Of a stretch of 64,000 nt of DNA, positions 25,494-34,100 are shown piece after piece. Below the pieces are notes generated by a model. The model saw only the letters and a program-made list of their open reading frames with translations, was not told the DNA's origin and searched no databases. The position numbers and the translations under genes were made by a program. Within the stretch, counting starts at the first letter, position 1. Every line of letters starts with the position of its first letter. The DNA is from Rheinheimera sediminis (GTDB taxonomy: Bacteria; Pseudomonadota; Gammaproteobacteria; Enterobacterales; Alteromonadaceae), in the NCBI RefSeq assembly GCF_004005375.1, contig NZ_RZUF01000004.1, positions 566 to 64,565 on the forward strand, read 5' to 3'.

Positions 25494-28061
25494 CTAATCC
25501 AGCTTGGTTACTCTACTGATGGCCCCATTTTTGGCTTTTGTGCGAAGCAGTAAGTTGCTACTCACTTTCACAGCTTCAGTATAAACTAACCAACTTTTTC
25601 CCTGGTCTTCACTGTATTCAACCACTAAACCTGGCCATGCACTGTTGGCCAGCAATAGGCCATCCTGCAGCACTGCACCTGGTGGTGGCAGATATAAAGC
25701 CACACCAGCTTCTGCTAAACGCGGCAATTCCTTTTGAGTTAAAGTCCAGCCAAAACGTTGCCAGTCTTGTTGTCTGGCTTTTGTGTCAGGCTTGTCAGCT
25801 TCCCACTCTGCTTTGTGCCAGGCCCGTTCTGCCAAGGCTAATAAGCGTGGATACAGCATTTGTTCCAATTGTTCTGCCGTTCTGATCGTTTCAGTCCAGA
25901 TCTGGCCCTGAATACCAAGAATATTTTCTGGTTTTTCTAAGGCTGGCAGTTCCTTACCTAACAAAACCTCAAGATTTTCAATGACCTGTCCTTCCCGCGT
26001 TTTATCGGCATTAGCGTATAAATAGTCGGGCATGTAACCAAATACTTTAGCCACATCAGTGAAGCGTGCTGCCCAGTAGTAGCCTCTTTCTTCTGGATGT
26101 GCTTCGTAGGGGTGATCAAAATACAAATGAGTGCCATGCGATAACACCACCTGATAACCAGCATTAGCTAATCGGTAGGCACGATCAGCGACACCCCATT
26201 CCCAAATATTATCCCACACATTGGCATAGACATTTTCGTTAGCAAATTGCTGACGGTTAAAGGGGTTTTTAGCGTCATACATTAAACCATCTTCCCAGCC
26301 ACCTAGGGTCAGCTGTCTATTGGCGGCCAGCTGCGCTACTTTGGCGACAAAATAAGGCTTTAAATCGGCCACTCCGGCCACCCCATTGTCTGTTGTAGCT
26401 ATGAGTTGCTGACAAGCGGGAGACTCTGTCCATGAACCTACGCCTGTTTCATCACCGCCCATATGGAAGGTGCTGAGTTGTAAACCAGCCTGACGATACA
26501 TTTGTTGCAGCTCATAAATCACTTTGTCGACAAAAGCATAAGTGGAAGGCAGGCAGACATTGATAGAGTTATCTGTATAGTTTTGCACCGTCATGTATTT
26601 CGACTGATCCAGCGGATCGGACAACAAATACTGTGTCGATTCAGCTTCTTTCCCTTGTTCTTTCAGCGTCAGATAGCGGGCCTGCATAGCTTTTACCGCA
26701 GCTCTGGCATGGCCTGGCATATCAATTTCCGGAATGATTTCGATATGGCGTTCGGCTGCGTATTTTAAGATCTCAATAAAGTCTGCCGTGCTGTAATAGC
26801 CATTACCGTTGCCTGATGTAAAAGGGCCTGTACCCAACTGAGTCAGCAGGCAGTTGCGCTCGGACAAATCAAAACAGCGATTTGCACCTATCTGAGTCAG
26901 TTCAGGCAAGCCTGGAATTTCGATGCGCCAGCCTTCATCTTCAGTTAAATGCAGGTGCAGCTTATTCAGCTTATAACGCGCCAGCTGATCGATCATGCGC
27001 AACGTCACTTCTTTACCATGGAAATTACGCGCCATATCGTAATGCAAGCCACGCCAAGCAAAACGTGGCCAGTCGGTAATAGTAGCATTTGGTAAAACAG
27101 TGCGTTCACCCTCTACCGGCAGCAATGCCAGCAAGCTTTGCACTGCATAAAAGGCACCGGCATTGTCATTGCCACTCAGGCTTATTTGTTTATCGCTGAT
27201 CACCAACTGATATCCTTCAGCTTTTTCTTTCGCTGCCTGAACAGTCAAGGCGAGATGAGGCTGATTTTTGGCTGGCGCCTTGGTAGTTAAACTAAGTGAT
27301 AAGCCTGCGATTTGCTGCAATTGTTGCTGCAAATAAGTCGCTTCAGAAGTTAAACGGCCACTGTGATAAATCAGCCAGTCAGCACTAAGTTTTGTTTGGC
27401 CGCGCTGATAGCTGATTTGTTGCGGGCTGGGCACTATGGATAATTGTTCTGGTTTTTTAAAAGCTGATAGTTGCTGTTGATTCAACACAAAGCGGCTTTG
27501 GCTGGTGGCTACAGGGTATAAATCCGGCGAAGGTTGATTAAAGCGCTGCAACTGCTCAGCTCTGGTATAAGGTTCAACAAAACGACTGAAATCTTCGGTA
27601 TCTGTGTTGGCAAAGACTTCAGGCTTTAAACCTTGGGCGGTAATAAAAGCCCGTGGCATCCAGTCGCTGTAACTGACCATAAAGGACGATGGAGAAAATC
27701 TAAGGCGTAACTCTTCGCCTGGTTTTAAACCTTTAAAGTCTTTACTCGGCCTGAGGCTATGTAAATCGCCTTGTACATGCTGCAGCATCAAACCATGCAG
27801 CTCTGCGCCTTCCTGTTTTCGGATGGCATGAAAATACAGCACCCAGTTAGTCTTACCTGCACTCAAAGTCTGAGACGACTTATTCCTCAAAATTAGTTCG
27901 ACCTGACTTTTTGGTTCAGTAGCTGAAGTGAAATTACTTTTAACCGCGAACTTTAATTCAGTGTTTTTGGCAAATTCAGCCAGTTCCGCTTGAGAAAAAG
28001 CCTGAACTTGTCCGCAAAAAAAGTAACTAATACAAAGCCATAGTAGTAAAAAATACTTCAT
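25494..28061 (-). CDS. Beta-N-acetylhexosaminidase, GH20 (chitobiase type)
   Basis: 855 residues from the ATG at 28061 (AGGGGAG ribosome-binding site). A signal peptide (YFLLLWLCISYFFCGQVQA) may contain a lipobox-like cysteine but reads as ordinary secretion. Domains in order: an N-terminal carbohydrate-binding CHB_HEX domain (about 30-180), a GH20b-type domain (RGQTKLSADWLIYHS.., about 210-320), the GH20 catalytic barrel (WRGLHYDMARNFH..., PEIDMPGHARAA, catalytic Asp-Glu in HMGGDETG, WTETIRTAEQ) and a small C-terminal CHB_HEX_C domain. It removes GlcNAc from chitobiose and chitooligomers in the periplasm or at the surface and so feeds the nag genes. It is divergent from nagK, and the operator at 28313 lies between them. 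Confidence 0.93.
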   Translation of the reverse strand: MKYFLLLWLCISYFFCGQVQAFSQAELAEFAKNTELKFAVKSNFTSATEPKSQVELILRNKSSQTLSAGKTNWVLYFHAIRKQEGAELHGLMLQHVQGDLHSLRPSKDFKGLKPGEELRLRFSPSSFMVSYSDWMPRAFITAQGLKPEVFANTDTEDFSRFVEPYTRAEQLQRFNQPSPDLYPVATSQSRFVLNQQQLSAFKKPEQLSIVPSPQQISYQRGQTKLSADWLIYHSGRLTSEATYLQQQLQQIAGLSLSLTTKAPAKNQPHLALTVQAAKEKAEGYQLVISDKQISLSGNDNAGAFYAVQSLLALLPVEGERTVLPNATITDWPRFAWRGLHYDMARNFHGKEVTLRMIDQLARYKLNKLHLHLTEDEGWRIEIPGLPELTQIGANRCFDLSERNCLLTQLGTGPFTSGNGNGYYSTADFIEILKYAAERHIEIIPEIDMPGHARAAVKAMQARYLTLKEQGKEAESTQYLLSDPLDQSKYMTVQNYTDNSINVCLPSTYAFVDKVIYELQQMYRQAGLQLSTFHMGGDETGVGSWTESPACQQLIATTDNGVAGVADLKPYFVAKVAQLAANRQLTLGGWEDGLMYDAKNPFNRQQFANENVYANVWDNIWEWGVADRAYRLANAGYQVVLSHGTHLYFDHPYEAHPEERGYYWAARFTDVAKVFGYMPDYLYANADKTREGQVIENLEVLLGKELPALEKPENILGIQGQIWTETIRTAEQLEQMLYPRLLALAERAWHKAEWEADKPDTKARQQDWQRFGWTLTQKELPRLAEAGVALYLPPPGAVLQDGLLLANSAWPGLVVEYSEDQGKSWLVYTEAVKVSSNLLLRTKAKNGAISRVTKLD

Positions 28062-28312
28062 CGCACGCTCCCCTAAACAGCGGTACACTATCACCGCAGG
28101 TTATTCCCTGATGGATTTTATGGAAATGACGCTGCCCTTTGCTGCAGCTATGACATGCAAAGTGACAGAACAATGACAAGGCAGGCCTCTCCTAATTGAT
28201 TGATTTTAAAAATAAATTTTGTAATTCTTTTGCTTATTTTGAAAAATTAAGCTGGATTTTTAAACAAGGGTCTTGTTATTTGTCAAAATTATTATATGCT
28301 GAATTAAAAAAA

Positions 28313-28326
28313 TGACAACGCTGTCA
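28313..28326. promoter_or_regulatory. NagR operator before nagKBAPX (and hexosaminidase)
   Basis: TGACAACGCTGTCA is the exact reverse complement of the palindrome at 16240 and 23967. It lies 95 bp upstream of nagK and 250 bp upstream of the divergent GH20 gene. It probably controls the nag operon. The rest of the 360-bp gap is A/T-rich and unassigned. Confidence 0.8.
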
Positions 28327-28421
28327 ATTTGGTTTTTGATCAAATAGTGGGCAGCAACAGGTGGTAGCTTAATCAGATTGGATTACAGCTGACCAGCGGA
28401 TAATGCAACGAGGTTGGTAGG

Positions 28422-29330
28422 ATGACTACAGCAGTGGGCTATGATGGCCCGTTTTATTTAGGTGTAGATGGTGGAGGCAGTAAATGCCGGGTCATCATAG
28501 TTACAGAAGACAATCAGGTGATAGGCGAGGGTTTATCAGGCCCAGCCAATCCGTTACGTGGCATGAAAGTCGCAACAGATTCTATTCTGGCTGCTACCCA
28601 ACAAGCTTTGACTTGTGCCGGTATGGCTTTTAAAGATATGTCCAGACTTATTGCTGGGGCCGGTTTGGCTGGCGTCAATATGCCTGAATACTATCGTATT
28701 TTTTCAGAATGGCAGCATCCTTTTGCGCAATTGCATTTGACCAGCGATTTACATGTAGCCTGTATTGGTGCACATCAGGGCGCTGATGGTGCCGTTATCA
28801 TTGCTGGTACAGGATCTTGTGGTCTGGCTGATGTCAAAGGTCAGCTGATCGAAGTGGGAGGTCACGGTTTTCCTTATGGCGATAACGGCAGTGGCGCCTG
28901 GTTAGGTTTGCAAATGGTGCACCATGTGCTGCTAGCCAAAGATTTACTAGGCCCGCAAACGCTGCTGACTGATTTGTTATGCGATGAATTAAAACTCAGC
29001 CAGACTTTGGCTCTGGTTGATTTCTTTATGCACGCTAGTCCCACTACTTATGCCAAATACGCACCTCTGGTCTTTACTGCAGCTGATTCGGGCGATGCAC
29101 TGGCGCAGCGGATAGTGCAGCAGGCTGCGGCTCATATCAGTGCCATAGCTCAACGTTTATTAAGCATCAATCCACCTCGTTTGTCCTTAATTGGTGGTTT
29201 GGCGCACAAGTTACAGCCTTATCTGGCGGCAGAAGTGCAACAAAAAGTGACCCCAGCTTTGGCTACGCCAGAATTTGGAGCCGTTTGGTTTGCTAAACAA
29301 CGCCAGCAACAAGCCCAACGTATTTCTTAG
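28422..29330 (+). CDS. nagK: N-acetylglucosamine kinase (BadF/BadG/ROK-like)
   Basis: 302 residues. ASKHA-fold kinase with phosphate-1 motif FYLGVDGGGSKCRVIIV, the phosphate-2 region IIAGTGSCG and an adenosine motif around LSLIGGLAHKL. These are features of the proteobacterial NagK of the BadF/BadG family, which phosphorylates GlcNAc to GlcNAc-6-P after uptake by NagP. It is the first gene of a five-gene run (nagK-nagB-nagA-nagP-nagX) behind a NagR operator. Confidence 0.9.
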   Translation: MTTAVGYDGPFYLGVDGGGSKCRVIIVTEDNQVIGEGLSGPANPLRGMKVATDSILAATQQALTCAGMAFKDMSRLIAGAGLAGVNMPEYYRIFSEWQHPFAQLHLTSDLHVACIGAHQGADGAVIIAGTGSCGLADVKGQLIEVGGHGFPYGDNGSGAWLGLQMVHHVLLAKDLLGPQTLLTDLLCDELKLSQTLALVDFFMHASPTTYAKYAPLVFTAADSGDALAQRIVQQAAAHISAIAQRLLSINPPRLSLIGGLAHKLQPYLAAEVQQKVTPALATPEFGAVWFAKQRQQQAQRIS

Positions 29331-29374
29331 CTAATAAACAACAGATCTCTTAACTTTAAGCAGTGAGTAACCCA

Positions 29375-30376
29375 ATGATGACCCGAACTATTATGGCGCA
29401 GGAAGCTGCGGAAGCACCAAGCCGGATCCGTGAGCAATTAGCTAGCAATGCCAGCCGTATTGCTGACATAGTCGCCTTGATCAAACAAAAGCAGCCCCGT
29501 TATGTCTATATGGTAGGTCGTGGTTCATCCGATCATGCGGGTGTCTTTGCCAAGTATCTGATTGAGATTGAAATAGGTTTACCTGTTACTGCTGCTGCTC
29601 CTTCAATTGCCAGCGTCTATAACAAACAACTGGATTTGACTGGTGCTCTGGTACTGGTGATTTCACAGTCAGGCAGAAGCCCGGATATTCTGGCTCAGGT
29701 TGCTATGGCCAAAGCTGCTGGCGCCCTGGTCATTGCATTGGTGAATGATGAGAGCTCACCTTTAGCTGAACAAGCCGATCAGGTGATCCCATTGAATGTG
29801 GGCGCTGAAAAAGCCGTTGCAGCGACAAAAAGTTATCTAGCCACTTTAAGTGCCTTATTGCAACTGGTTGCGGCATGGTCTGGCAGCAGTCAGTTACAGG
29901 ATGCTGTAGTTAGTTTGCCTGAATTACTGGAACGGGCTATCGAACTACCAGCTCAACTGACAGCTCAATCCTTAGAAGGGGTTAAGCATCTGGTGGTGTT
30001 GGGTCGTGGTCCGGGGTACGCCATCAGCCGTGAAATTGCACTAAAACTCAAAGAAGTCTGTGGTATTCACGCTGAAGCTTTTTCCAGCGCTGAGTTTCTG
30101 CATGGCCCTGTGACTTTAGTTAAAGATCAGTTTGCTATTGTTGATGTCAGCATAGCGGATGAAGCGAATGCGGCTCATCAGGCACAAATTGCCGAAGTAC
30201 GTAGCCGTGGTGCTCGCATTGTGCATTTGCATCATGCTGATTTGTTATCTAATCCACGGGTATTACCACTGGCTTTATTGCAGCGTTTTTATCTGGATGT
30301 TGAAGCTGTGGCAAGAAGCCGTGGTGTCAATCCGGATGCACCTCCAGGCCTGAATAAAGTCACTAAAACGGTCTGA
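29375..30376 (+). CDS. nagB-II: Glucosamine-6-phosphate deaminase, SIS-type (NagB-II)
   Basis: 333 residues from the ATG at 29375; a GTG at 29363 and an ATG at 29378 are alternatives. Two SIS (sugar isomerase) domains: YMVGRGSSDHAGVFAKYL and ISQSGRSPDIL in the first, LGRGPGYAISREIALKLKEVCG and EAFSSAEFLHGPV in the second. It resembles the isomerase half of GlmS without the glutaminase and is the non-homologous replacement for NagB in Alteromonadales: it turns GlcN-6-P into fructose-6-P and ammonia. It lies directly between nagK and nagA in the same operon, which supports the role. Confidence 0.9.
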   Translation: MMTRTIMAQEAAEAPSRIREQLASNASRIADIVALIKQKQPRYVYMVGRGSSDHAGVFAKYLIEIEIGLPVTAAAPSIASVYNKQLDLTGALVLVISQSGRSPDILAQVAMAKAAGALVIALVNDESSPLAEQADQVIPLNVGAEKAVAATKSYLATLSALLQLVAAWSGSSQLQDAVVSLPELLERAIELPAQLTAQSLEGVKHLVVLGRGPGYAISREIALKLKEVCGIHAEAFSSAEFLHGPVTLVKDQFAIVDVSIADEANAAHQAQIAEVRSRGARIVHLHHADLLSNPRVLPLALLQRFYLDVEAVARSRGVNPDAPPGLNKVTKTV

Positions 30377-30386
30377 TGAGGTGGTG

Positions 30387-31508
30387 ATGCAACAGATTTC
30401 AGTAGCCCGGCTATTTGATGGTCAGAACTGGCAGCAGAATGTAACTTTAACTATAGAGGCTGATCGTATTCATTCGATTCAATCTGCTGATGGTGCCGTG
30501 CTGCAAGGTACGCTGGTCCCTGGTTTTATCGATGTGCAGGTAAACGGCGGCGGTGGCGCTTTGTTTAATACCAATACCAGTCTCGAAGCGCTGCGCACTA
30601 TGGTCAAAGCCCATGCTCAGTTTGGCAGCACAGCCTTGTTGCCTACAGTGATCACTGATTCAGTTGCTGTAATGCAGCAAGCTGCGGATGTGGTAGCTCA
30701 GGCTATTGCCAGCAAAGAACCTGGTATTTTGGGTGTACATTTTGAAGGTCCGCATTTGTCTGTGCCGAAAAAAGGTGTTCACCCTGAACCTCATATTCGG
30801 CCTTTATCTGCAGCTGAGCTGGCTATTTATCGTCGTACTGATCTGGGCATCAAACTGGTGACAGTTGCGCCTGAAAACATCGGCCCTGAGCAGATCAAAG
30901 AGTTAGTCGAAGCTAATGTCATTGTATGTTTAGGTCATAGCAACGCGGATGCTGTCACAGTGCAAGCCGCTTTAGCTGCCGGAGCTACGGGTTTTACGCA
31001 TTTATACAATGCGATGTCGCCTTTAACCTCGCGTGAACCTGGTGTGGTGGGTGCGGCGCTTGCCGATCCACACAGCTGGTGTGGCATTATTTTGGATGGT
31101 TTTCATGTGCACCCGCTGGCAGTAAAAGTGGCCTTAGCGGCTAAACCCAAGGGCAAACTGCTGATAGTGACAGATGCAATGTCGCCTGTGGGCACCAGTC
31201 AAACTGAGTTTGATTTTTTTGACGGTAAAGTTATACGTAACGGCAATAAATTAACCAATTTAAACGGCAACTTAGCGGGTTCAGTGCTGGATATGGCCAG
31301 TGCTGTGTCTTATGCGGTCAAAGAACTGGGCCTTGATTTGTCAGAAGCTGTGCGAATGGCTTCCTTGTATCCCGCCGAGTTTTTAAGCATTAGCACCCAG
31401 CGTGGGCAAATTAAAGCAGGGGCCAAAGCTGATTTGGTTTTGCTCAGTGATGAAGGCCTGGTACAGCAGTGCTGGCTGGAAGGCAGGGCTTTTATCGAAA
31501 CCAGATAA
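30387..31508 (+). CDS. nagA: N-acetylglucosamine-6-phosphate deacetylase
   Basis: 373 residues from the ATG at 30387, with AGGTG five bases before it and only 10 bases after nagB. An amidohydrolase-fold metalloenzyme: VPGFIDVQVNGGGG, the metal-binding glutamate in HFEGPHLS, histidines in CLGHSNADA and GFTHLYNAM, and the catalytic aspartate in VTDAMSPVGT. It removes acetate from GlcNAc-6-P in the cytoplasm. The acetate released may link this regulon to the CrbS-like acetate sensor elsewhere in the window (inference). Confidence 0.94.
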   Translation: MQQISVARLFDGQNWQQNVTLTIEADRIHSIQSADGAVLQGTLVPGFIDVQVNGGGGALFNTNTSLEALRTMVKAHAQFGSTALLPTVITDSVAVMQQAADVVAQAIASKEPGILGVHFEGPHLSVPKKGVHPEPHIRPLSAAELAIYRRTDLGIKLVTVAPENIGPEQIKELVEANVIVCLGHSNADAVTVQAALAAGATGFTHLYNAMSPLTSREPGVVGAALADPHSWCGIILDGFHVHPLAVKVALAAKPKGKLLIVTDAMSPVGTSQTEFDFFDGKVIRNGNKLTNLNGNLAGSVLDMASAVSYAVKELGLDLSEAVRMASLYPAEFLSISTQRGQIKAGAKADLVLLSDEGLVQQCWLEGRAFIETR

Positions 31509-31567
31509 CTAATAAATATTATCCAATAAATTCAACATAATAACTATTAAAGCAACAGGAAGAAATT

Positions 31568-32872
31568 ATGGAAATGACAGTCGATACTCCCAAGGCCCGT
31601 AGTGGCGTTTTGCCTATGGTCATAGTGGCCATGCTGTTTTTTGTACTGGGTTTTGCGACCTGGCTGAATGGCTCTTTGATGCCGTATTTAAAACAAATGC
31701 TGCAGTTAAGTCCATTGCAGGCATCGCTGGTGCTGTTTTCCTTTTATATCGCTGTGACTTTTACCGCTTTGCCTTCTGCCTGGCTGATCCGTAAAGTAGG
31801 TTATAAAAATGGCATGGCGCTGGGTATGGCGGTGATGATGCTGGCTGGCCTTTTGTATATTCCTGCTGCACAAACTCAAACTTTTGGTCTTTTTTTGCTG
31901 GCTCAGTTAGTGATAGGTACAGGCCAAACCTTATTACAAACCGCAGTGAATCCCTATGTTGTCAAAATTGGTCCTGAAGAAACTGCCGCTGTGCGCATCA
32001 GCATTATGGGTATTTTGAATAAAACAGCTGGTGTTGTTGCTCCTTTGGTCTTTACAGCTTTGATTGTCAGTGGTTTTACCGTGCCAGTGGACACTGCCCT
32101 GAGCCCAGAACAAATTGACGCTATGGCCGCCAGCCTGGTGTTGCCTTACCTTGGATTGGCTGCATTTTTAGGTTTATTGGGTTTAGCTGTTAAATACTCA
32201 CCTTTGCCTGAACTGGAAAAAGAGTCAGGCACAGGCACTGGTTTCGAACAGTTAAAAGCGGTATTGGCGAAACCAGCACTGGTGTTGGGTGTACTGTCGT
32301 TATTTGTTTATGTAGCCGTTGAAGTGATTGCAGGCGACACCATAGGTTTGTTTGCCTTGTCGCTCGGTGTTGAGCGTTACACTGTGATGACCTCTTATAC
32401 TATGGCTTGTATGGTCTTAGGGTACATATTGGGTATTCTTCTTATTCCAAGGGTGTTATCTCAGCAAAAAGCTTTGGCTGTTTCTGCAGTTTTAGGCTTG
32501 GTTTTAACTTTGGTCGTAGTGTTTGGTGATACCAGTTCGTACCTTATCGCGAATACGCTGCTGGTGCCTTTTGGTGGTACTGCTTTACCTGATACTTTGT
32601 TATGTATTGCCATTCTTGGCTTGGCTAATGCCATTGTCTGGCCGGCGGTTTGGCCTCTGGCTTTATCAGGTCTTGGCACTTTAACCAGTATTGGTTCGGC
32701 TTTACTTATTATGGGTATTGCAGGCGGCGCTTTTGGTCCATTGTTTTGGGGTCTTGCCAGTGGCACAGCCTTAGGGCAACAGGGCGCTTATCTGGTGATG
32801 TTACCTTGTTATGCCTTTATCCTGTTTTATGCAGTAAAAGGCCATAAGCTCACCAGTTGGAAAAGCTCTTAA
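31568..32872 (+). CDS. nagP: N-acetylglucosamine permease, MFS
   Basis: 434 residues with 12 predicted membrane helices. It belongs to the glucose/galactose/GlcNAc porter branch of MFS: FVLGFATWLNGSLMPYLKQML, PSAWLIRKVGYKNGMALG, NPYVVKIGPEETAAVRISIMG, VEVIAGDTIGLFA. NagP brings GlcNAc through the inner membrane by cation symport in Alteromonadales and Xanthomonads. It follows nagA by 59 bp with AGGAAG before the start. Confidence 0.92.
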   Translation: MEMTVDTPKARSGVLPMVIVAMLFFVLGFATWLNGSLMPYLKQMLQLSPLQASLVLFSFYIAVTFTALPSAWLIRKVGYKNGMALGMAVMMLAGLLYIPAAQTQTFGLFLLAQLVIGTGQTLLQTAVNPYVVKIGPEETAAVRISIMGILNKTAGVVAPLVFTALIVSGFTVPVDTALSPEQIDAMAASLVLPYLGLAAFLGLLGLAVKYSPLPELEKESGTGTGFEQLKAVLAKPALVLGVLSLFVYVAVEVIAGDTIGLFALSLGVERYTVMTSYTMACMVLGYILGILLIPRVLSQQKALAVSAVLGLVLTLVVVFGDTSSYLIANTLLVPFGGTALPDTLLCIAILGLANAIVWPAVWPLALSGLGTLTSIGSALLIMGIAGGAFGPLFWGLASGTALGQQGAYLVMLPCYAFILFYAVKGHKLTSWKSS

Positions 32873-32890
32873 TTTATTAAAGGCGCCTCT

Positions 32891-33982
32891 ATGTCTTCAC
32901 CACGTTTTTATGCGCTGGATGCGTTAAGAGGCTTAGCCATAGCCCTTATGATCCTGGTCAATACACCGGGTTCCTGGCAGCATGTCTATACACCGCTTTT
33001 GCATGCTCCCTGGGATGGATTTACTTTTGCCGATATCGTCTTCCCCACCTTTTTGTTTGTGGTGGGGGCCTCCATGTTTTATTCGCTGAAAACTGCAGTC
33101 TTATCTAAACAAAGCCTGTGGCGGGTTAGTAGCAGGGCCTTAAAGTTAATAGGTATTGGCGTGTTGCTAAACTACCTGCCTTTTACTGTGGATCTGGCCG
33201 AATTACGTTTGCCCGGAGTATTACAACGTATAGGTTTGGCCTACTGGCTGGCCGCCTTGTTGATTTTGATGGTAAAACGCAGTTACTTGCCTTTTGTGGC
33301 TGTGGCTTTGGTGTTGTTGTATTGGTTAGCTCTGGTGCTGGGTGGAGGTGAATTGCCTTTTAGCCTGGAGCACAATCTGGTGCGGCAATGGGATTTAGCC
33401 ATTTTTGGCGCTGCTCATTTGTATCAGGGTTTTGGTGTGGCTTTTGACCCCGAAGGCTTGTTAAGCACTTTGCCTTGTGTGGTTGCTGTTTTAATTGGTT
33501 TTGGTACAGCAGCGTTTTTACAGGGCAAACAGCAGCATCAAGCTTTGCGTCTGTTATTGCTGTCCGGTCTGGTTCTGGTGGTGCTGGCCTTGCTTTGGCA
33601 TTGGCTTTGGCCCATCAATAAAGCCCTATGGTCCGGCAGTTATCTGGCGCTGAGCAATGGTTTAATTTTGTTGCTGTTAGCGGCTTTGGTTTGGTGTATT
33701 GATATCAAAGGCTGGACTAGCCTGGCTGAACCTTTAAAAGTCTATGGCACTAATCCACTGTTTATTTATATTTTGTCCTGGCTTTGGGCAGTATTGATAG
33801 GGCAGCTGATTTTTCTTACTACAGAGACAGGTTCAGTCTCTTTGTACCAATGGGGTTTTGAGCAATTAGCTTTGGTGTTCCCTGCCAAACTGGCGTCTTT
33901 TGTATTTGCACTGCTGCATGTGATTGGATTCTGGTATCTGTCACTGCTGCTGTATAAACGCAATATAATCATTAAGCTGTAA
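32891..33982 (+). CDS. nagX: NagX, DUF5009/acyltransferase-like membrane protein
   Basis: 363 residues with about 10 helices. The N-terminal FYALDALRGLAIALMILVNTPGSWQHVYTPLLHAPWDGFTFADIVFPTFLFVVGASM signature (two histidines in the first periplasmic loop) is that of heparan-alpha-glucosaminide N-acetyltransferase-like proteins, called NagX in nag operons. A membrane acetyltransfer or transport role for glucosamine or GlcNAc is assumed in the literature but not settled. It is the last gene of the nag operon, 18 bp after nagP. Confidence 0.88.
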   Translation: MSSPRFYALDALRGLAIALMILVNTPGSWQHVYTPLLHAPWDGFTFADIVFPTFLFVVGASMFYSLKTAVLSKQSLWRVSSRALKLIGIGVLLNYLPFTVDLAELRLPGVLQRIGLAYWLAALLILMVKRSYLPFVAVALVLLYWLALVLGGGELPFSLEHNLVRQWDLAIFGAAHLYQGFGVAFDPEGLLSTLPCVVAVLIGFGTAAFLQGKQQHQALRLLLLSGLVLVVLALLWHWLWPINKALWSGSYLALSNGLILLLLAALVWCIDIKGWTSLAEPLKVYGTNPLFIYILSWLWAVLIGQLIFLTTETGSVSLYQWGFEQLALVFPAKLASFVFALLHVIGFWYLSLLLYKRNIIIKL

Positions 33983-33984
33983 AA

Positions 33985-34056
33985 AACATGGTCAGGAACA
34001 ATGTTTAACAATGCGAGCATTGGCCCGTGAGGGGAGCGCCAGCATAGTTGCGAATA
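33985..34056. repeat. Intergenic repeat element, copy B
   Basis: It aligns with 14690-14763 through shared CAATGTTTAACAA, GCG.AGC.TTGGCCC, GGGAG..CGCCA and GCGAATAAAA. It sits in the same setting, just before a TGGGGT-armed terminator between convergent genes. Confidence 0.6.
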
Positions 34057-34082
34057 AAAATGGGGTCGTATGACCCCATTTT
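34057..34082. terminator. Bidirectional terminator between nagX and wzi
   Basis: AAAATGGGGTC-GTAT-GACCCCATTTT is a perfect 11-bp stem with A/T tracts on both sides. Confidence 0.9.
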
Positions 34083-34100
34083 ACTCTGACCCGAATGAAG

